From Kappaphycus alvarezii (lineage: Eukaryota > Rhodophyta > Florideophyceae > Gigartinales > Solieriaceae): a DNA stretch of 64,000 nt. Both the position numbers and the translations under genes were made by a program. A model generated the notes under the pieces. It was not told where the DNA came from. It did not search any database and saw only the letters and a program-made list of their open reading frames with translations. The stretch covers positions 293,471 to 357,470 of the forward strand of contig NADL03000529.1 of assembly GCA_002205965.3 (NCBI GenBank), written 5' to 3'. This document shows, one piece after another, positions 11,323-23,623 of this stretch (the stretch's first letter is position 1; every line of letters begins with the position of its first letter).

Positions 11323-14300
11323 AACTACTGCGAAATCCGTTACTGGATGTATTTCTTGTCACACCGAGACTGACATGCATCATGTTATCCATATATATTT
11401 CATTTTTTGAAGTACTGTACTGTATATGTACCTCTTCCAGGCAATGATTTCATTTCCTTTGCTCAGTGGTACTTGAAATTAGTTTTGCAACAAAATTGAT
11501 CAATTAATTGAAGTTAACTACAAGTAAACATCCTATTTCATATATGACACAGTAGAGATTATTTTTTCAATTTAATGCTGCACAACTACCCTTAGGTCGC
11601 CAATACTGCAACTCCAAAAGAATTTCAGCAGTTCCTGGCTGGACTGACCAATATTTATAGAAGTGTAGTACATTTAAATGTACTATCCTGTACGAAGGCA
11701 CACGGTCGGGTACTGCAACTTCGGGTACTGCCGCGAGCAATCCTTTGAGTCACGTGATGAGATACATCTGTCAAGTCGAGACATCACTTATTACAGCAAA
11801 TCAGGCTTTTTATATTTATGACATGTCGGCCATCTGGCGAAATAACGTTTCCCAATCATTCTTGTGTTGTCTGAATATCTTCTGATGTCCAAAACAGCGC
11901 AGTTTATGGGCCTTGTGAACTTTAATACCTGTCGAATGAATAATCTACGGGTATTGCTGCGGACCAACATTTTCACTGCCCCAAGATAGATTTTTTCAGT
12001 GCGTGTCGTGATGTGACAAGCACTGTTCCCGTCAGAAATACCCTTCGGGTTAACACGCAGCGGATATTCATTTTTAAGATTTGTTCGCTTTTTTCAGGTG
12101 TGTTGATAGCACCATCACAACAATTTGAGACCAACAAAATAACCATCCAAGTAAATCTTCTTTCATATTCTAACTCTCCAACCGCCACTGGTGAATACAT
12201 TAGCCCGTCAGAGCCCATCGAAACTACTTCAGGTCACAATACATCACTCTTAATCCCATCCTAGCCCATTCAGGTCTGCAGGCCAAGCAACGGAAGACTT
12301 CCGCTAAAGTACTGAACCCCATATTCAATAAGGCTGAATACAACCAGTTTAATGTTCTATTTCCTCTAGAATATTACATGAGTTTGTATAAGTACGGAGG
12401 GTTGATAGTGAGAGATTTTGTCAAGAAGTTGATGAAAGGGAACAAACAACAAATTTATCATTTCGTCCGAGTCACAGAATCTTATCGAGAACCTCTTGAA
12501 CAGAAATACTTACTTAGTGAGAGGGTTTTTTTACTTCGGGAGAGGGTTAGCGCAGCTATGTGCTGCAATAAGAACTACTTTTATCGTCAAGAAACATCTT
12601 CATATAGGGTTTATTTTGGTTATCAATACGCTGTATAGAGGGATGGATACCGTTACAGTAAGCCCTCCAGTACTGAATATGAAATTAGAGACAATCATCG
12701 CTCGGACTGCTACATCACCGAAGCGGCAGATGGAATTACTGGAGAGAGCTACAGGGATACTTACATGCAGGATGATAGGATAATTTCTAATGTAGATGCA
12801 GATCTTGCGACTGGATACCGACGTATTACTCATACGGAAACATCTTATATCTCAAACATGTATCCCCACTACACGCAATACAATATTGGATACAGGTATT
12901 GGTCTATTATGGGGTCCGCGGGGGCAGGGTCCGTGGGTAACTCTTACAGGAGACATCGCTACCCGAACACCAGTTCGCGGGGTCTCCATAAGGTATCAGG
13001 GATCCGTACATATTCTATTCGATGGATACCAGTCATTATCCCTATAAGCTGTGGTAATACGTAAGTTAATGTTAACACAGTGTAAACATCATTCCTCTAG
13101 AATGTGGGCTTTTGGCAATAGACTTACATTCATATCTCGGCCTCCCCTCAGAGACACCTTTACTCTAATTAATTCTTATTTTATTACTATTTTTGCGGTA
13201 ATAGTTTCTTCAGGCTCCAGCTAGCGTGCACTCATTCATATGGGGAGCCCACTCGCATTCAGATTTATTATGGGAAAAAAGGACAACAACGCTAATGTTG
13301 ATGATTACTTGTAACAGGCGGTTACGGGTAAAAATTACAGAAATGCGTATCTTGAGATACTGTTAAGGCATTTCAATTGGCTGGTCATGTATTTCGTTTA
13401 CTTTACCTGCGCGCTGCAGCGTCTCACCACATTTCTTACGGATACTTTCAGCTTCACTGAAAACTCAGTATAAGTCAAGATATGCTCCATTTCGGGAAGT
13501 TACGGATATCTTGACAAGTCCCCTATTTTTTCGGTACACAAGAGTCCTTCTGGATACTCCTATAAGAATTACTTAATCTTTACCTAAAAAATAAGTTCTT
13601 TTTCGATACACAAAAGATGCTACCAACAACGGGGGGAGGTGAATCGCTGCCGTTTGTGGTAAACATTTCTTTCAGTCATCGCAATGGCCACCGTGGACAG
13701 CATGATCCCTCTTCTTCTTCAACGACCTCTTCTCTTCACTTCTTATTACTGACATCGGCCCTCTTTTGTTTGTTTTCACTTTCCCTTTTTCTGACTAATG
13801 CCCAATTCGTGCGAAAAGGATCAGAATTGAGTATTCTCTGGCCTTCCTATCTCCACAACCTGTTGCATTCCCAATTGATTATTGTTGGTATTTCGTGACT
13901 CCTGTCTCTATTGCAAGAAAAAGGCATGAAGTTGAGAGCCCTTTCACTTTTTTGTTTTCACTAGCAATTTCGTTTCAAATTACATCAAAACATCTTTACT
14001 ATTATTACAATTAAATTCCAGTTACCACGAAAGAGGCATGAATTGTTTGAAGTTATGTCATGTACCTCGCTCATCCCGATCTGTTCTGAAAATTCATGCT
14101 TTCTCGTTTTCTCCTTGCCCAGTCCAATTCACATTCCCTCATGGATCTTCCGCATAGAGGCCACATGAACTGATGCCATTATGTTCCATTCCTCGTCAAG
14201 GGCTAATCTCTTATTTGATTATAAAGAAACTATAATTGATTGGAAGCCGAAAATGTCACCTCCGCTCGAAGGATTTATTACAGCTCTGAGTAAGGTTCAT

Positions 14301-16749
14301 ACCTCCGCAAATAACCCAATGTGTCGCGGCTTTTTTACATCAAAAAAGTGGGAGTTGCAACTCTTGAATCATTATTGCCTTCAATTCTGTCCGAATCGTA
14401 TGTTTTTGAACTTTGATTCATATCTTTCTTACTTCGGCAATTTGCGACTTTAGTGGCGTACGTTTCAAATAACTTATAATTTGAAAACAACAACTGTATT
14501 TAGGGCGTATTTTGACTCCTCTTTTGCTCAAGTTCCGCAAAATGGTTCTTTTTTACTGCGTTGTATACATTTTCCGCATATATACGCATACATATTTTAT
14601 CGTATTAAAAATTGACGTTTGACCACATTTAATGGCAATTGTGTCTGTCCAATGAATATTATTTCTGAAAAATCAAAATCTTTGGCAACAAGCATCTGCT
14701 CAATGGTAAATTGACTGTGGAATCATCAAAAGAGAATAGTAGCCATATCAGCTAATTGTGGTTGCAATGAAGGTCCATGAGTTTGCCTTCCACGTGCATA
14801 TCAGTCACATCTATTACAAGCTGAATTTTTCATGAAAAAAATACAGCCAGTATTATCCTACTGCAGTACATCGTAATCGAAGGGGTGTAGATACTGTGGC
14901 ACGTAGTCGTTGAGAATACCACCTTTGCTTGTAGCAATCAATTCGTTTGGTGGTAAGGCGATTATTGTCAGTACAGGTAATACTCGAATTATAATAGAAT
15001 CAATTAAAGCATTGTTTTTAAAGTTAATACAGTACTTTACTTTAATTGAAGAGAGCATTACCTGTGTAGGTAATATTAGACTTCTTAGGTATCAATAGGG
15101 GAGTTTCAATGCAAGTACGCCTTAACTTGGTTGAAATTGGTGGAAGAGGTGTCTGTAAAGATATTGTGTAAGTTTTTTTGCCGTTGTTGGAAATCTCTTG
15201 GAGTGATTTGTTTTAGCTGTTTGCATTTGCTGAAAAAATATTTAAAATTATAGATATTTGTAGTTGATTGATGCAGAGATGTTCCCCGTGCCTCCTTTGT
15301 CAGAATTCACTCTTCCATCTCTTCCATCATCACTCAGCTACATTTCTGGAGTACAGTTCAACAATTTAATGACGCCAAGAGAGACAACAGCTCCCCCTCA
15401 GTGAAGAGGTTGCTGTCGATGGTCTAAAATGGGTAAATTACCGGGCTTGAACCCTTACTAAAGATAAACAAGCTGGATCCTTTTTTCAGTCTACGAAGAT
15501 GCGGCACAGAGGCGAAAATTTATCTTGATATCCGGGTGAAGTTTGGTTTAAATGACAGTATGGTATTTCATATTTTTTAATATTGTTAGTTCTTAATATT
15601 TGCTGGCTGTTTTTAGTGAATAATTCCACAAAACTTATTCAGGCACTAGGTGCCCGCTGCTTTGATCCAAGACAAGACCCTGACTATTCTGACTCCGACT
15701 TAATGGCTATTTACAATTCTTCAGAAGTCCAAAATGGACAGTCTAGTGTTGCTAACTTACTTTCACATGCTCTTTTGTGCTTGGAATATAAGGGGAACAG
15801 AAATGAGCAGTCTAAACGTTAGTTTGTTGTCACCATGAAGTTTTGGCTCCAAATACTACTCCATAAAGGTTACTGGTGGGGTTAATTCCGTTTTATTTAC
15901 ATATGTGTGGCCAAACCCTCTTTTAAATCCTTCCATGGTACACCGTATACGTGGAGTGGGATCCAGTGAAAAAACGGGAGGTAACATATCAGCAAGGAGC
16001 ACATTATTTTATTTTTTTCTGGAATAATTTCTCTGCAACGTTTCTGACAAGCTTAGTTATACAATTAAAATAAAATTTCCTTTTCGCGTGAATAATTTTG
16101 TAGAACGTAAACATTTTCTTGCATGGCGTGATATTAGAGCAAGGTTTACTTACTTCGATCTGAGAGCTTACGAATATCAATTTTATCGAAATGAGTCTGA
16201 GGATGGGTCATCGATTTTGGTGGGCTGGAACTCTTTACACTGTTGTCTTTGATTTGATACTTCATTACTTTGGCAATGTCGGTACAAATGGGGTTTTTAC
16301 ATATTTTTGTCTCGTGCGCTGTAGTGCAATTCACTTTAGTCCTTTTGTAAGTTGCTCCTCTGGCTTTACGTTAAGTCAGGAGACCTAAGGTATCTCGATT
16401 ACTTAGCTCGGTGCAGTACAGTTTTGTACCACTATCCTACTGTACGTAAGCGCACTACATAAAAACAAATGCTCAACTACAAAACTTGTAGTTCTTACTC
16501 TGTCGTATCGTACAAGGTATACTATAGTTTTTACACTTCCGCTTGAAAAAACACGAAAGTGCACTGGTTAGAAAGAACACAAAATATACTGATGAAAATT
16601 AAAACAAATTATATCAACTGAATTAGCGGTCCAAATTATAATATAAAAGTAAGAATGCTCTATACTCGGAAGAAAAGCGTATTTTACATCCAAATGGAAA
16701 AATGACATGACTTCAAGTATTCGAAATATTACACCTGCAGAAATAGAAG
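11323..16749. other. Long stretch without a recognised gene
   Basis: Open frames of 80-100 codons occur at 11791-12218 (-), 12378-13064 (+, three overlapping frames), 13617-13898 (+) and 14181-14453 (+), none with a motif I know. The 12378-13064 series reads fairly protein-like (for example LDTGIGLLWGPRGQGPW at about 12890-12940) and could be a frameshifted relic. No terminal repeats were found. Confidence 0.3.
15583..15822 (+). other. Possible exon or gene fragment, unknown
   Basis: A 79-codon frame whose second half (LIQALGARCFDPRQDPDYSD, then SSEVQNGQSSVANLLSHALL) looks coding. A pyrimidine run ending in AG near 15618 lies inside its first third and could be a splice acceptor. No partner exon or family is recognised. 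Confidence 0.25.
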
Positions 16750-17660
16750 CAATAATAATGTGGTATGGGCGTACCTAGTAGCGTGGGTGACCCCTCGCTT
16801 AATACCAACCTCAAAAACATGCTCTTCCATAGATGCAACCAATTTCCTCCGAATTGATAGCGGTAGCTCTCTCCAAAAACCCCCTATAGCAATTATTCAG
16901 ATGATAAAAATTAGAAAAGCGACGCCTATTCGTGTAAAAACGCCTTACTAAGACGCTCCAAAGGTTTTTGATTAGGTTCGAATCAGGTCATCAGACCGGC
17001 TACTTCATCGAACGTATCTATTTCACCATAAACCAGTCCATTTATTCCTTTTTCACCTAAATATATGGGTGTTTTTTTGCTCAACATCCATTTAATTGAG
17101 GTAAATCGTCTTTTTTTGGTAGCAAAGCCCCTAATATTAACTTAAAGTACCAGTCTGATGTTTTTTGTCAGTTCAATATTTCTAAATCCTAAAACATCCA
17201 TTAGAAAAAGAACCCTACACCATAATACCAGCATTAACCTGCTGCAGACGAGAAAATTCTCAGTACATCGCCCTAAATTATGCCATTAGGTCTTTATTCC
17301 ACATTTCTCATCAAAGTGAACCTTTCTCATCAAAAAAGACCACATGGGACTGTTTTATGAATCGTGAGTGACTTTTCCTGTGATCAATCTATTAGAGCTG
17401 CTTTTTGAGCTTGAGCAGGAGTCAGGTGCTCTTTAACATTTTACGCGCAGATTTGCGTTGCTTTTTCGACAGTACCGGGTCCAAGATACCGATAGGTCTA
17501 ATATGAGCTCTTCAAGAATCTCCTCACCTGATTTGTCACCCCTCCCCGCCGCCAGAACCAGTCTTCTCTCTGCTTTGTCGGAAATTTTTCGAGGTATACC
17601 AGATATACTGGCCTATCCACAACTCTGCGGTATGTCTAGGAATATATTTACGGTATCAAC
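16750..17660 (-). pseudogene. Tc1/mariner transposase relic
   Basis: Reading the minus strand, the first DDE aspartate is in HVVFFDEKGS (about 17320), followed by EFSRLQQVNAGIMV*GSFSN (the family's 'VMVWG.FS', Trp now stop). Then comes KKTPIY where 'DNAPIH' is expected, and DSNLIKNLWSVLVRR (about 16985-16930) where 'SPDLNPIENLW' is expected. It ends in FWRELPLSIRRKLVASMEE. The second catalytic Asp and the third acidic residue (Glu to Lys) are both replaced, and the frame shifts several times. No terminal inverted repeats were found. Confidence 0.75.
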
Positions 17661-18274
17661 GCTCCTGCTCGCCTTCCTCGCAATTGCTGAAATAATGAAG
17701 CCTTCTTCTTTGCAGGGGAGAAATTTTCCTCACTCCAGCTCGGAAAGGTGCGTAATCCGTGGCATTTTTAAGTGCTAGTTGATTGAACGTGCTGTAATGA
17801 AGAGAAGTACTGCATAGCACAGTAATGAATGTTACTGTTCTACATCCGTGTACTGGTGCATTGCAGGGCGCTGCTCTATTGTGCAATGAAAGATAAACTT
17901 TGTCCATTAAAACAGCTTGAGCGCTCGGAGCCTTTTTCCCACACTTTCCTGAGAGTACTCCGCGATGAAAATCCACATGTCACAACAAATAATCAGTGTC
18001 CTCGCCTGGTACCATGAAATATAGGAGCTACGGCTTGACTTCCCCATTATTACCACGCATTCATAGCGTGGTGCTCTCGAGGCGAGCACTCACCGCTCCC
18101 ATTGGCCGATGAAATCCAACGCTGTGGCTCATTATGTTTCGGTAATGTCTGAATACGTCCTCCAATGCAATATCTTCAACAACTTCCCCGTATTACAAGT
18201 GGCGTAATCTTGTGATGCAATATTTTGAGAGCAAACCCAGAGATCTGCATATGCGTGCCCGTGATTCCACAACC
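17661..18274 (-). other. Uninterpreted, partly coding-like
   Basis: Short minus-strand frames (17656-17976, 17907-18089) follow the Tc1 relic upstream and may hold its DNA-binding end (RAGVRKISPLQRRRLHYF at about 17750-17700) or a second transposase. I cannot align them firmly. Confidence 0.25.
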
Positions 18275-18703
18275 TCAAACTCTGTATTCACTTCGCTGCC
18301 CTATGGGGCTAAAAAATTCCATCCTACGAGTATCTGTTATTAGCCTTCTTTCTCCTGCGCGCAGCGTTGCGATTAGAATGTCACCTATTCCGCTTTTCTT
18401 CATTCGGAAAATAACCCGGTACTTGTTTCGCAGCTTCTTCTCATTTTTTGGACAGTTGGGTTTGCGCTCGATGGTGATACGAGGTGCTTGTGCCTGCTCA
18501 AATTTGATTGGGTCGTCTTCTTCGTAATAAGGAAATATAATTCCACTCTTCAGTGGTAATGTGTCAAACTGGCTATTCCGGGCACACGGATAGAATAACC
18601 CTAACGCATTTCCCCATAAAGATTTCGATTCAGTGCCATTACCGCAAGTTTGGCAATAACTTTGGCGCAGCTTCTTAGGTTTTACCCTGATTAATTGCGC
18701 ATT
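18275..18703 (-). CDS. Start-less open frame, unknown protein
   Basis: A 142-codon minus-strand frame with no early ATG; the only Met codons are in the second half. It begins after TGA at 18704-18706 and ends with TGA at 18275-18277. It contains a possible zinc site (SYCQTCGNG, then LFYPC 25 residues later), an aromatic-acidic patch (IIFPYYEEDDPIKFEQ) and a basic stretch (ERKPNCPKNEKKLRNKYR). Composition and length argue for real coding sequence, either an exon or a piece of a mobile element. The + strand frame 18225-18527 is its shadow. Family not recognised. Confidence 0.45.
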   Translation of the reverse strand, partial: NAQLIRVKPKKLRQSYCQTCGNGTESKSLWGNALGLFYPCARNSQFDTLPLKSGIIFPYYEEDDPIKFEQAQAPRITIERKPNCPKNEKKLRNKYRVIFRMKKSGIGDILIATLRAGERRLITDTRRMEFFSPIGQRSEYRV

Positions 18704-18706
18704 TCA

Positions 18707-18886
18707 CTATGCGGCTTCTTCACTACAATCTGTGACGGCAACTGCACTTACTTCAGAATTAGTTAAAAAGCAGGAAAGAGTAGAACCACTTCGTGGGGAA
18801 AGTTCTCCATCTTCAAGGTAAAAATACGTCCTCAGTGATCTCCGTCTATCAATGTGTATTTCGCTCAAAAATTCAACAGGAATTAT
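18707..18886 (-). CDS. Second start-less open frame, unknown
   Basis: Lies directly upstream of the previous frame on the same strand, with one base between its TAG (18707-18709) and the next frame's preceding stop. It has 59 codons and starts after TGA at 18887-18889. It reads IPVEFLSEIHIDRRRSLRTY followed by FYLEDGELSPRSGSTLSCF. A GTAAGT at about 18750 and a TTAATCAG at about 18690 could mark an intron joining the two frames, but the simple join puts the second frame out of phase. Otherwise a frameshift separates parts of one protein. Confidence 0.35.
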   Translation of the reverse strand: MIPVEFLSEIHIDRRRSLRTYFYLEDGELSPRSGSTLSCFLTNSEVSAVAVTDCSEEAA

Positions 18887-19012
18887 TCAAAATATATGTA
18901 CACAGAAAACAGGGAATAATTTGTAAGTGATTAAAAACTAATTCGTATCACAGAAGGCTTACTATTCAATTTTTCTTTATTTTGTGCACTATAAATTAAT
19001 TGATCAAGTAAT

Positions 19013-19489
19013 TCAGCTGTGGTGATGAGAGTGGTTTTTCAAAATATCTGCGAGTTGTTCCGATGTCGGGATGTGGATGGGTTCGAGGATCCCTCTACGT
19101 TGGAGATCACGAACGAGTTGTATTTTGAGTTCGATGTTCTCGTTGCGTCCGAACACTTGCTCGCCTGTCCAAAGCAATATTACGGCTGTATTTTCAGTGT
19201 ATATGACGGTATGCAGGAGATATGGTTCTAGTTCGAGCGGTTTCTTGGCAGCTAGTTCTGCAAAAAGCGATGAAGCCAAGTAAGCTTTTTCCACAGGCGA
19301 TATTGAAATGAATTCAGCCTCTGTGGAGCTAATAGAAACAATATGTTGTCTCCTTGAATACCAGCTCACTGCGACACCGTTTTCTGTGACGATTATTCCT
19401 GACGTTGATTTCTTTGTGTCCTTGCAGCCAGCCCAGTCCGAATCGGAAGATAATTCAAGTGGTTTAGATGTTGAATCTAACGGATACAA
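19013..19489 (-). pseudogene. Copia RNase H domain
   Basis: A 158-codon frame with the family signature: SDSDWAGCKDTKKSTSG at about residues 15-31, VSWYSRRQHIVSISSTEAEF at about residues 40-60, then YTENTAVILLW and the closing HIPTSEQLADILKN. Catalytic D (DWAG) and E (STEAEF) are visible; the third is changed (YTEN for 'CDN'). It ends with His repeats at the stop. Confidence 0.85.
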
Positions 19490-19515
19490 GAGGCTGCATC
19501 CTTCGTTTCAAAGAG

Positions 19516-20430
19516 TTACCTCACTAGAATATTAGGGGGAACATGACGGATAACAGTTGGTGCGTTCATCTTTCTTACTAGAACCGAGGCTGTGAGGGCG
19601 ATGTCAGGACGTGTGTCGACTGCCGCGTACATGGCACCACCAACATTAGAGCTGTATTGGGAATGTTCGGGGCAGTCAGAGGTGTTCTGGAGGGATGGAG
19701 AGAGCATAAATCTGCTGTGGGTTCCATAGGATTTGGTTGTGGTTTGACTTGGGAAAGGTGAAAAAAGGAAGCGAATTTCTCATATACTTGGTCTGATTCA
19801 TATATATACCGGATGGGGTGTCTGGTATTTCTCACCAATTAAAAAAAGAGTAAAGCCGTGAAGAGTTTGACCTTGAATGCCTTTGAAAATAGTTCTTTTA
19901 CTTATTCAAGTAATCGGCGAGAAGATGAAGGTAGGGCCATGTAATCCACGACGAAGGTGATTTTGATGGGTCTATAGGGCTTTATGATGAAGTATAATAT
20001 AGAGTAGACCTTCGAATGTTGAATCCTCACAATGAGAATTTTTTGTGGACAACAGTTCACCATATACATACAACCGGCCTCTCGATGGCCTGAAAATTAT
20101 TTGACGACTAGGGGTGCATTATTTTCCTTGGACGTGATTCCAGAAGTGTCTGCTGGTTGTTCCAGGATTTAAATAGTCTTTAACTCTCCGTGAAAATAAG
20201 CGGCGGCGATATGTACTCCTTCCAAGATGAGATCTTGGGCAGCGAATTTTCCTGGATAATTCGGATTTTTTCGTGGCATACGGAGGGAACGTAGAGGCTC
20301 TCTGGTTCGAAGTCGCGGTAAACCAGTTGCCTATGATCGTGAATGCAACAGTTTGCCTTGTAGAAAACAGCAAAATTTGTACCGTAATTTTATTGATACG
20401 AAAATCCAATGTGTACGGCACAGGTTTCAT
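19516..20430 (-). pseudogene. Copia reverse transcriptase, fragmented
   Basis: 20119-20430 spans the RT start; in another phase it reads AAQDLILEGVHIAAAYFHGE, matching 'DV..AFL.GEL', with the first catalytic Asp missing (HIAAAY). The YVDD box should lie at about 19960-19930, where I read LADYLNK, so it is lost. 19578-19838 carries SGIYMNQTKYMRN-type sequence, and 19516-19707 carries VGGAMYAAVDTRPDIALTAS, the end of the RT module. Dead by many shifts. Confidence 0.75.
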
Positions 20431-21660
20431 ACCATGTCGAAACAGAATAACTTTCCATGTTCCTCTTTCTTCTAGTGCTGTACTCGCAGTTGATGTCTTC
20501 TGCTCATTGTTTGATGTATCAAGTATGAATGAAACCTTTTGGAATGTCCGGGTATCGTGTCTTAGCGTTAAGCGCGGGTGTCACAAATAAAGAGCGTTGA
20601 AATGTAAATTTTACCTGCAGTGAATAAGGGCATCCTCTGAACTATCTGAATAATCCTCTTGTTGTGCTTCTTCTGCAAATGCATGATGACGATAAATTCC
20701 ATCAAGTAATGAGGTGATAGACGGAAGTTTGCTCCCCCTCTTTTAATGATGTGAATTTGCTTGTCCTACAGAACGTGATAGATTGTTCGGAAATACCATA
20801 CAATCGATAAATGGATTTTTGACTTTCCCCCCCTATGAAGAAAAAATATATGGATCTCGGAGGCAACTTCTTCCGCTTCACATTTTGAGAACAGTACTGT
20901 GTATCAAACTTCAAGAGAAGTGAGAGGTTCTTTTTTAGACAATACCAGAACTCAAATGGTATCTGCATATCTATTCAACTGTTCGGCAAACGATTTCGAA
21001 TAGAATTTAGGTATGATATAATTTCTGTCCACAAGTGTAGGGAGAACTTAGAAGCGAGAATCATTGTCCTTGCCAATTTCCAAAGTTCTTGAATGAGCTT
21101 CTCGGTTGTTCCTTCTGATTGGTTTGTATGGGGTGGCGGAAAATCTAGCTTCATTCCTTGTTCGAGACTATGATTAAAACAGCCGTGCTCTTTTTCTCTC
21201 CAGTGCGGTCAAGGCGATCGTTTTACAAGCGCGTCATATGTTTATTATCGACCAGGGCTTTGTAAAATTTGAGTACTTCGATTTGATTGTGTCGATGAAT
21301 TCCGATCTTAGGACGAGGACATGAACTGCTCTCTTTCTTGTTGCATCGTCCAAAAAAAATACCATACACTTATTTTTTTGGAAAAATCGGAGGGACCTAT
21401 GATGTCTACATTTTTCAATTCCAATGGATCTCTGGCATTGCAGTCCAATGGATAAACTGGAGCTTGCTATGCTGACAATTCCAGGCAAAGGATGCATTAG
21501 TGTTCGTTGAGGTCTCGCTTGTAGATCTTTGATGGAATTGTTGGAATTTTTAGGCAACTATGATCCTATCTTTTCCATAGTGCCTGAGGCGCTCATGCAG
21601 GGTGGGGGCAATTTGGTTCACGTTTGCAATCTTGGCGGTCGTTAGTTTTTTTTCAGGTCT
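20431..21660 (-). pseudogene. Copia integrase, fragmented
   Basis: 21234-21557 contains VFFLDDATRKRAVHVLVLRS, the copia integrase core with the first catalytic Asp (normally 'FIDDATR'). Upstream at about 21640-21550, NVNQIAPTLHERLRHYGKDR matches the 'WH.RLGH' zinc region, with the Trp lost. The rest down to 20431 has only short frames (20702-20968 among them) and no clear D or E sites. Confidence 0.65.
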
Positions 21661-22340
21661 CAAATTTAAGGAATAGTTCATTGAGTTCTGGGCTGTGAGT
21701 TTTGACTTTACCAATGCGTTTTTCGATGATATCTAGATAGTTTAAGTGTTCCTATTCATCATATTTGAGTCGATAATTCCATCTGAGCAGCTTTGAAAAC
21801 GAGAGTAGATTCTTGGTGAAGTTTGGCGTGTGCTTGGCAACGATTTAGACATCTTTTTCTCCTATTGAAATGGTTACTGTTCCCTACCCAACGATCTTCG
21901 ATCCTTATGCTCCCATATCTGCAGCTGTGCCTAATATTTTGATGAGTGTTTTGATAAGCGAGCGATGCCATACGAAATCATCCTGTGCAATCTAATCAAT
22001 CCAAAATTCAGCATCCTTATCACGCTTTCCTTGGCCTTGGAAAAAAATCGATGTGCTCTGTGATGAACCCATGTGGATGTATCCAGCTTCTGTGAGCGTG
22101 ACTGCTACGGTCAGCAGTATTGTCTGATGTGTTATTATCTCTTTTGTTAGTTTCTAGGTGTACCGCCGTCTCTGAAATTTGATGGATCGTAATCTGGAGC
22201 TGTGACAGCTTTGGTGTACCCTGGGTACTTCGGGTACTGGTAGTGAAAAATTCCAATCTCCATAACTTTTTTATCTTCGTCACTAACTCGGCTTTTACAT
22301 CTCCCTTTAGAAGCTGCTCAATCTCGCGCGCGTTCTCGAC
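21661..22340 (-). pseudogene. Copia gag end and protease
   Basis: In one minus-strand phase from about 22020 to 21660 the sequence reads AEFWID*IAQDDFVWHRSLI, then VG*GTVTISIGEKDV and NLLSFSKLLR. This is the copia protease ('WI.DSGAT.H...DRSL', 'GKGTV', 'NLLSVSKL'). The active-site Ser of DSG is a stop (TAG at 21992-21994) and the Gly is Ile. 22020-22340 carries a charged segment (EIEQLLKGDVKAELVTKIKK) in the position of the gag end. Confidence 0.65.
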
Positions 22341-22569
22341 AGCCTTTCATCATTTGTCCCAATTTGTTACCGCTGTTGTTTGACTGGTATTTCTTCTTCT
22401 CTAATGTCTTCTTAATTCTTTCTTTCTACCTCTCCAATGCCTTTCATCCTCCTCGATTCACACCTTTTTCTTGTTTACGATTGGATTCTGGGTCAATAAT
22501 CCGGTTATGGCAGTCTATCTTTGACTTGCGTTGATTTGCTAACTGGTCAAAAGACCATTACATTGCTCC

Positions 22570-22925
22570 CGCAATGAACTCATCTGCACCGAGGGGCCTG
22601 CCTATGTATTTCTCATGAGTACCCGCAAGACCCACATCTTTTGGTCCAACGTCTCGCCCTCCGACCACCCCACCTTCTTCAAAGAGTTCCCGCTTTCCGA
22701 ATGCACCTGAGACGGCTTCGAGCTCCTCGGCATGCCCACGGGCGAGCGGTCCTTCACAGATACGTTTTTCCCCACCAAGCTCGCCGCCTGTCGCCATACT
22801 CTGGATAGCATACAACAAATTGGCGACGCACTGGTCCGGTTAACATGCACCGAGTCTGTGCCTCCGCCTGTATCCTATCCCAAGCATTCAAGCCCTCGGA
22901 TCCGTCCGACGCTGGAGACTTATTC
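22570..22925 (+). pseudogene. LINE reverse transcriptase fragment (left half)
   Basis: Reads GPAYVFLMSTRKTHIFWSNV, EFPLSECT*DGFELLGMPTG, then after a shift MHRVCASACILSQAFKPSDP. The same protein runs through the relic at 39050-39380 (GPSYGLFINHHKTRISW, EFPLTECAGDGFELLGAPLG, MHRLCASACRVLHVFRLADP), which proves the identity and phase. It is the region just after the RT catalytic box. The continuation is found at 26062 and beyond, on the far side of the piggyBac-like insertion. Confidence 0.8.
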
Positions 22926-23063
22926 GGTTTTGTTATTTTAGGTCTCTATTACGCAGTAGTGAACCAGAGATACTGCATGGTCTTGAATGAATTTAGAAGC
23001 TTGATTTTTTCAGTATAATTATTTGGCGTGGAGCCCCACGTCATCGTTTCATTCATTTATATT

Positions 23064-23108
23064 CTAGTGTCCAAAGGACAAGCAAATGTACTCATATGAG
23101 TACAAATG
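23064..23108 (+). repeat. Left terminal inverted repeat, piggyBac-like
   Basis: Starts ctagtgtccaaaggacaa and continues to gtactcatatgagtac. The last 16 bases are a perfect palindrome. Together with the TGTCC-AAA-GGACA hairpin it forms two nested symmetric sites. Confidence 0.8.
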
Positions 23109-23623
23109 ATTGTTCGAAATTACCTAGATTTTTTTAATTAAAATTATACACTGGCACGCTGAATCCCTGAAAACTAACTTCCCCTAACTATAAAAGAAGT
23201 AGTTTGATCCTCATTCACAGAAACCGCTGTGGCCTAATGGGCTTCAAGTAAAGAATGAACAAAGAAATCGTGAGTCCGACTCGCTGCGCTCCACAGGAGG
23301 GCAAAAACTTCCTTCAGGAAGGTCGACATTTCTGCGACAGCTGCTACGTCAGTTTGCCTTAGCGCGCCCACTTGAACATGAGCAGAGGGTTAAATTCACT
23401 GATCACTCATAAAGGGGAATAACGCCATAGTTAGTTATGCTAATTCCGCAAGTCGAACGACGCGAATCAGAAATGTAGGCGGCTATAGTCAACGACTCAA
23501 TTTTTTTCATTTTTACTCATTCAGCCTACATAAAATGTAAGCGTAGACAAGTAAACATCACTATAGAGTAGTAGTGTAAAGAATCTTCTAATTATGACAG
23601 AAGTGGACATCGCGTAAGTGATT

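Larger units (their letters stand above)
19013..22340 (-). mobile_element. Ty1/copia retrotransposon relic
   Basis: On the minus strand the order gag end, protease, integrase, reverse transcriptase, RNase H is that of Ty1/copia (Pseudoviridae). All domains are interrupted by stops and shifts. I could not find LTRs on either side. The right end abuts LINE sequence starting near 22570. Confidence 0.8.

Noticed and set aside
23222-23300. tRNA-like segment with a good A box (tggcctaatggg) and a weak B box (gagtccgactc)
   Set aside because: The acceptor arms do not pair in the phase set by the A box and the B box has about three mismatches. A tRNA-derived SINE or chance match is possible but not supportable.
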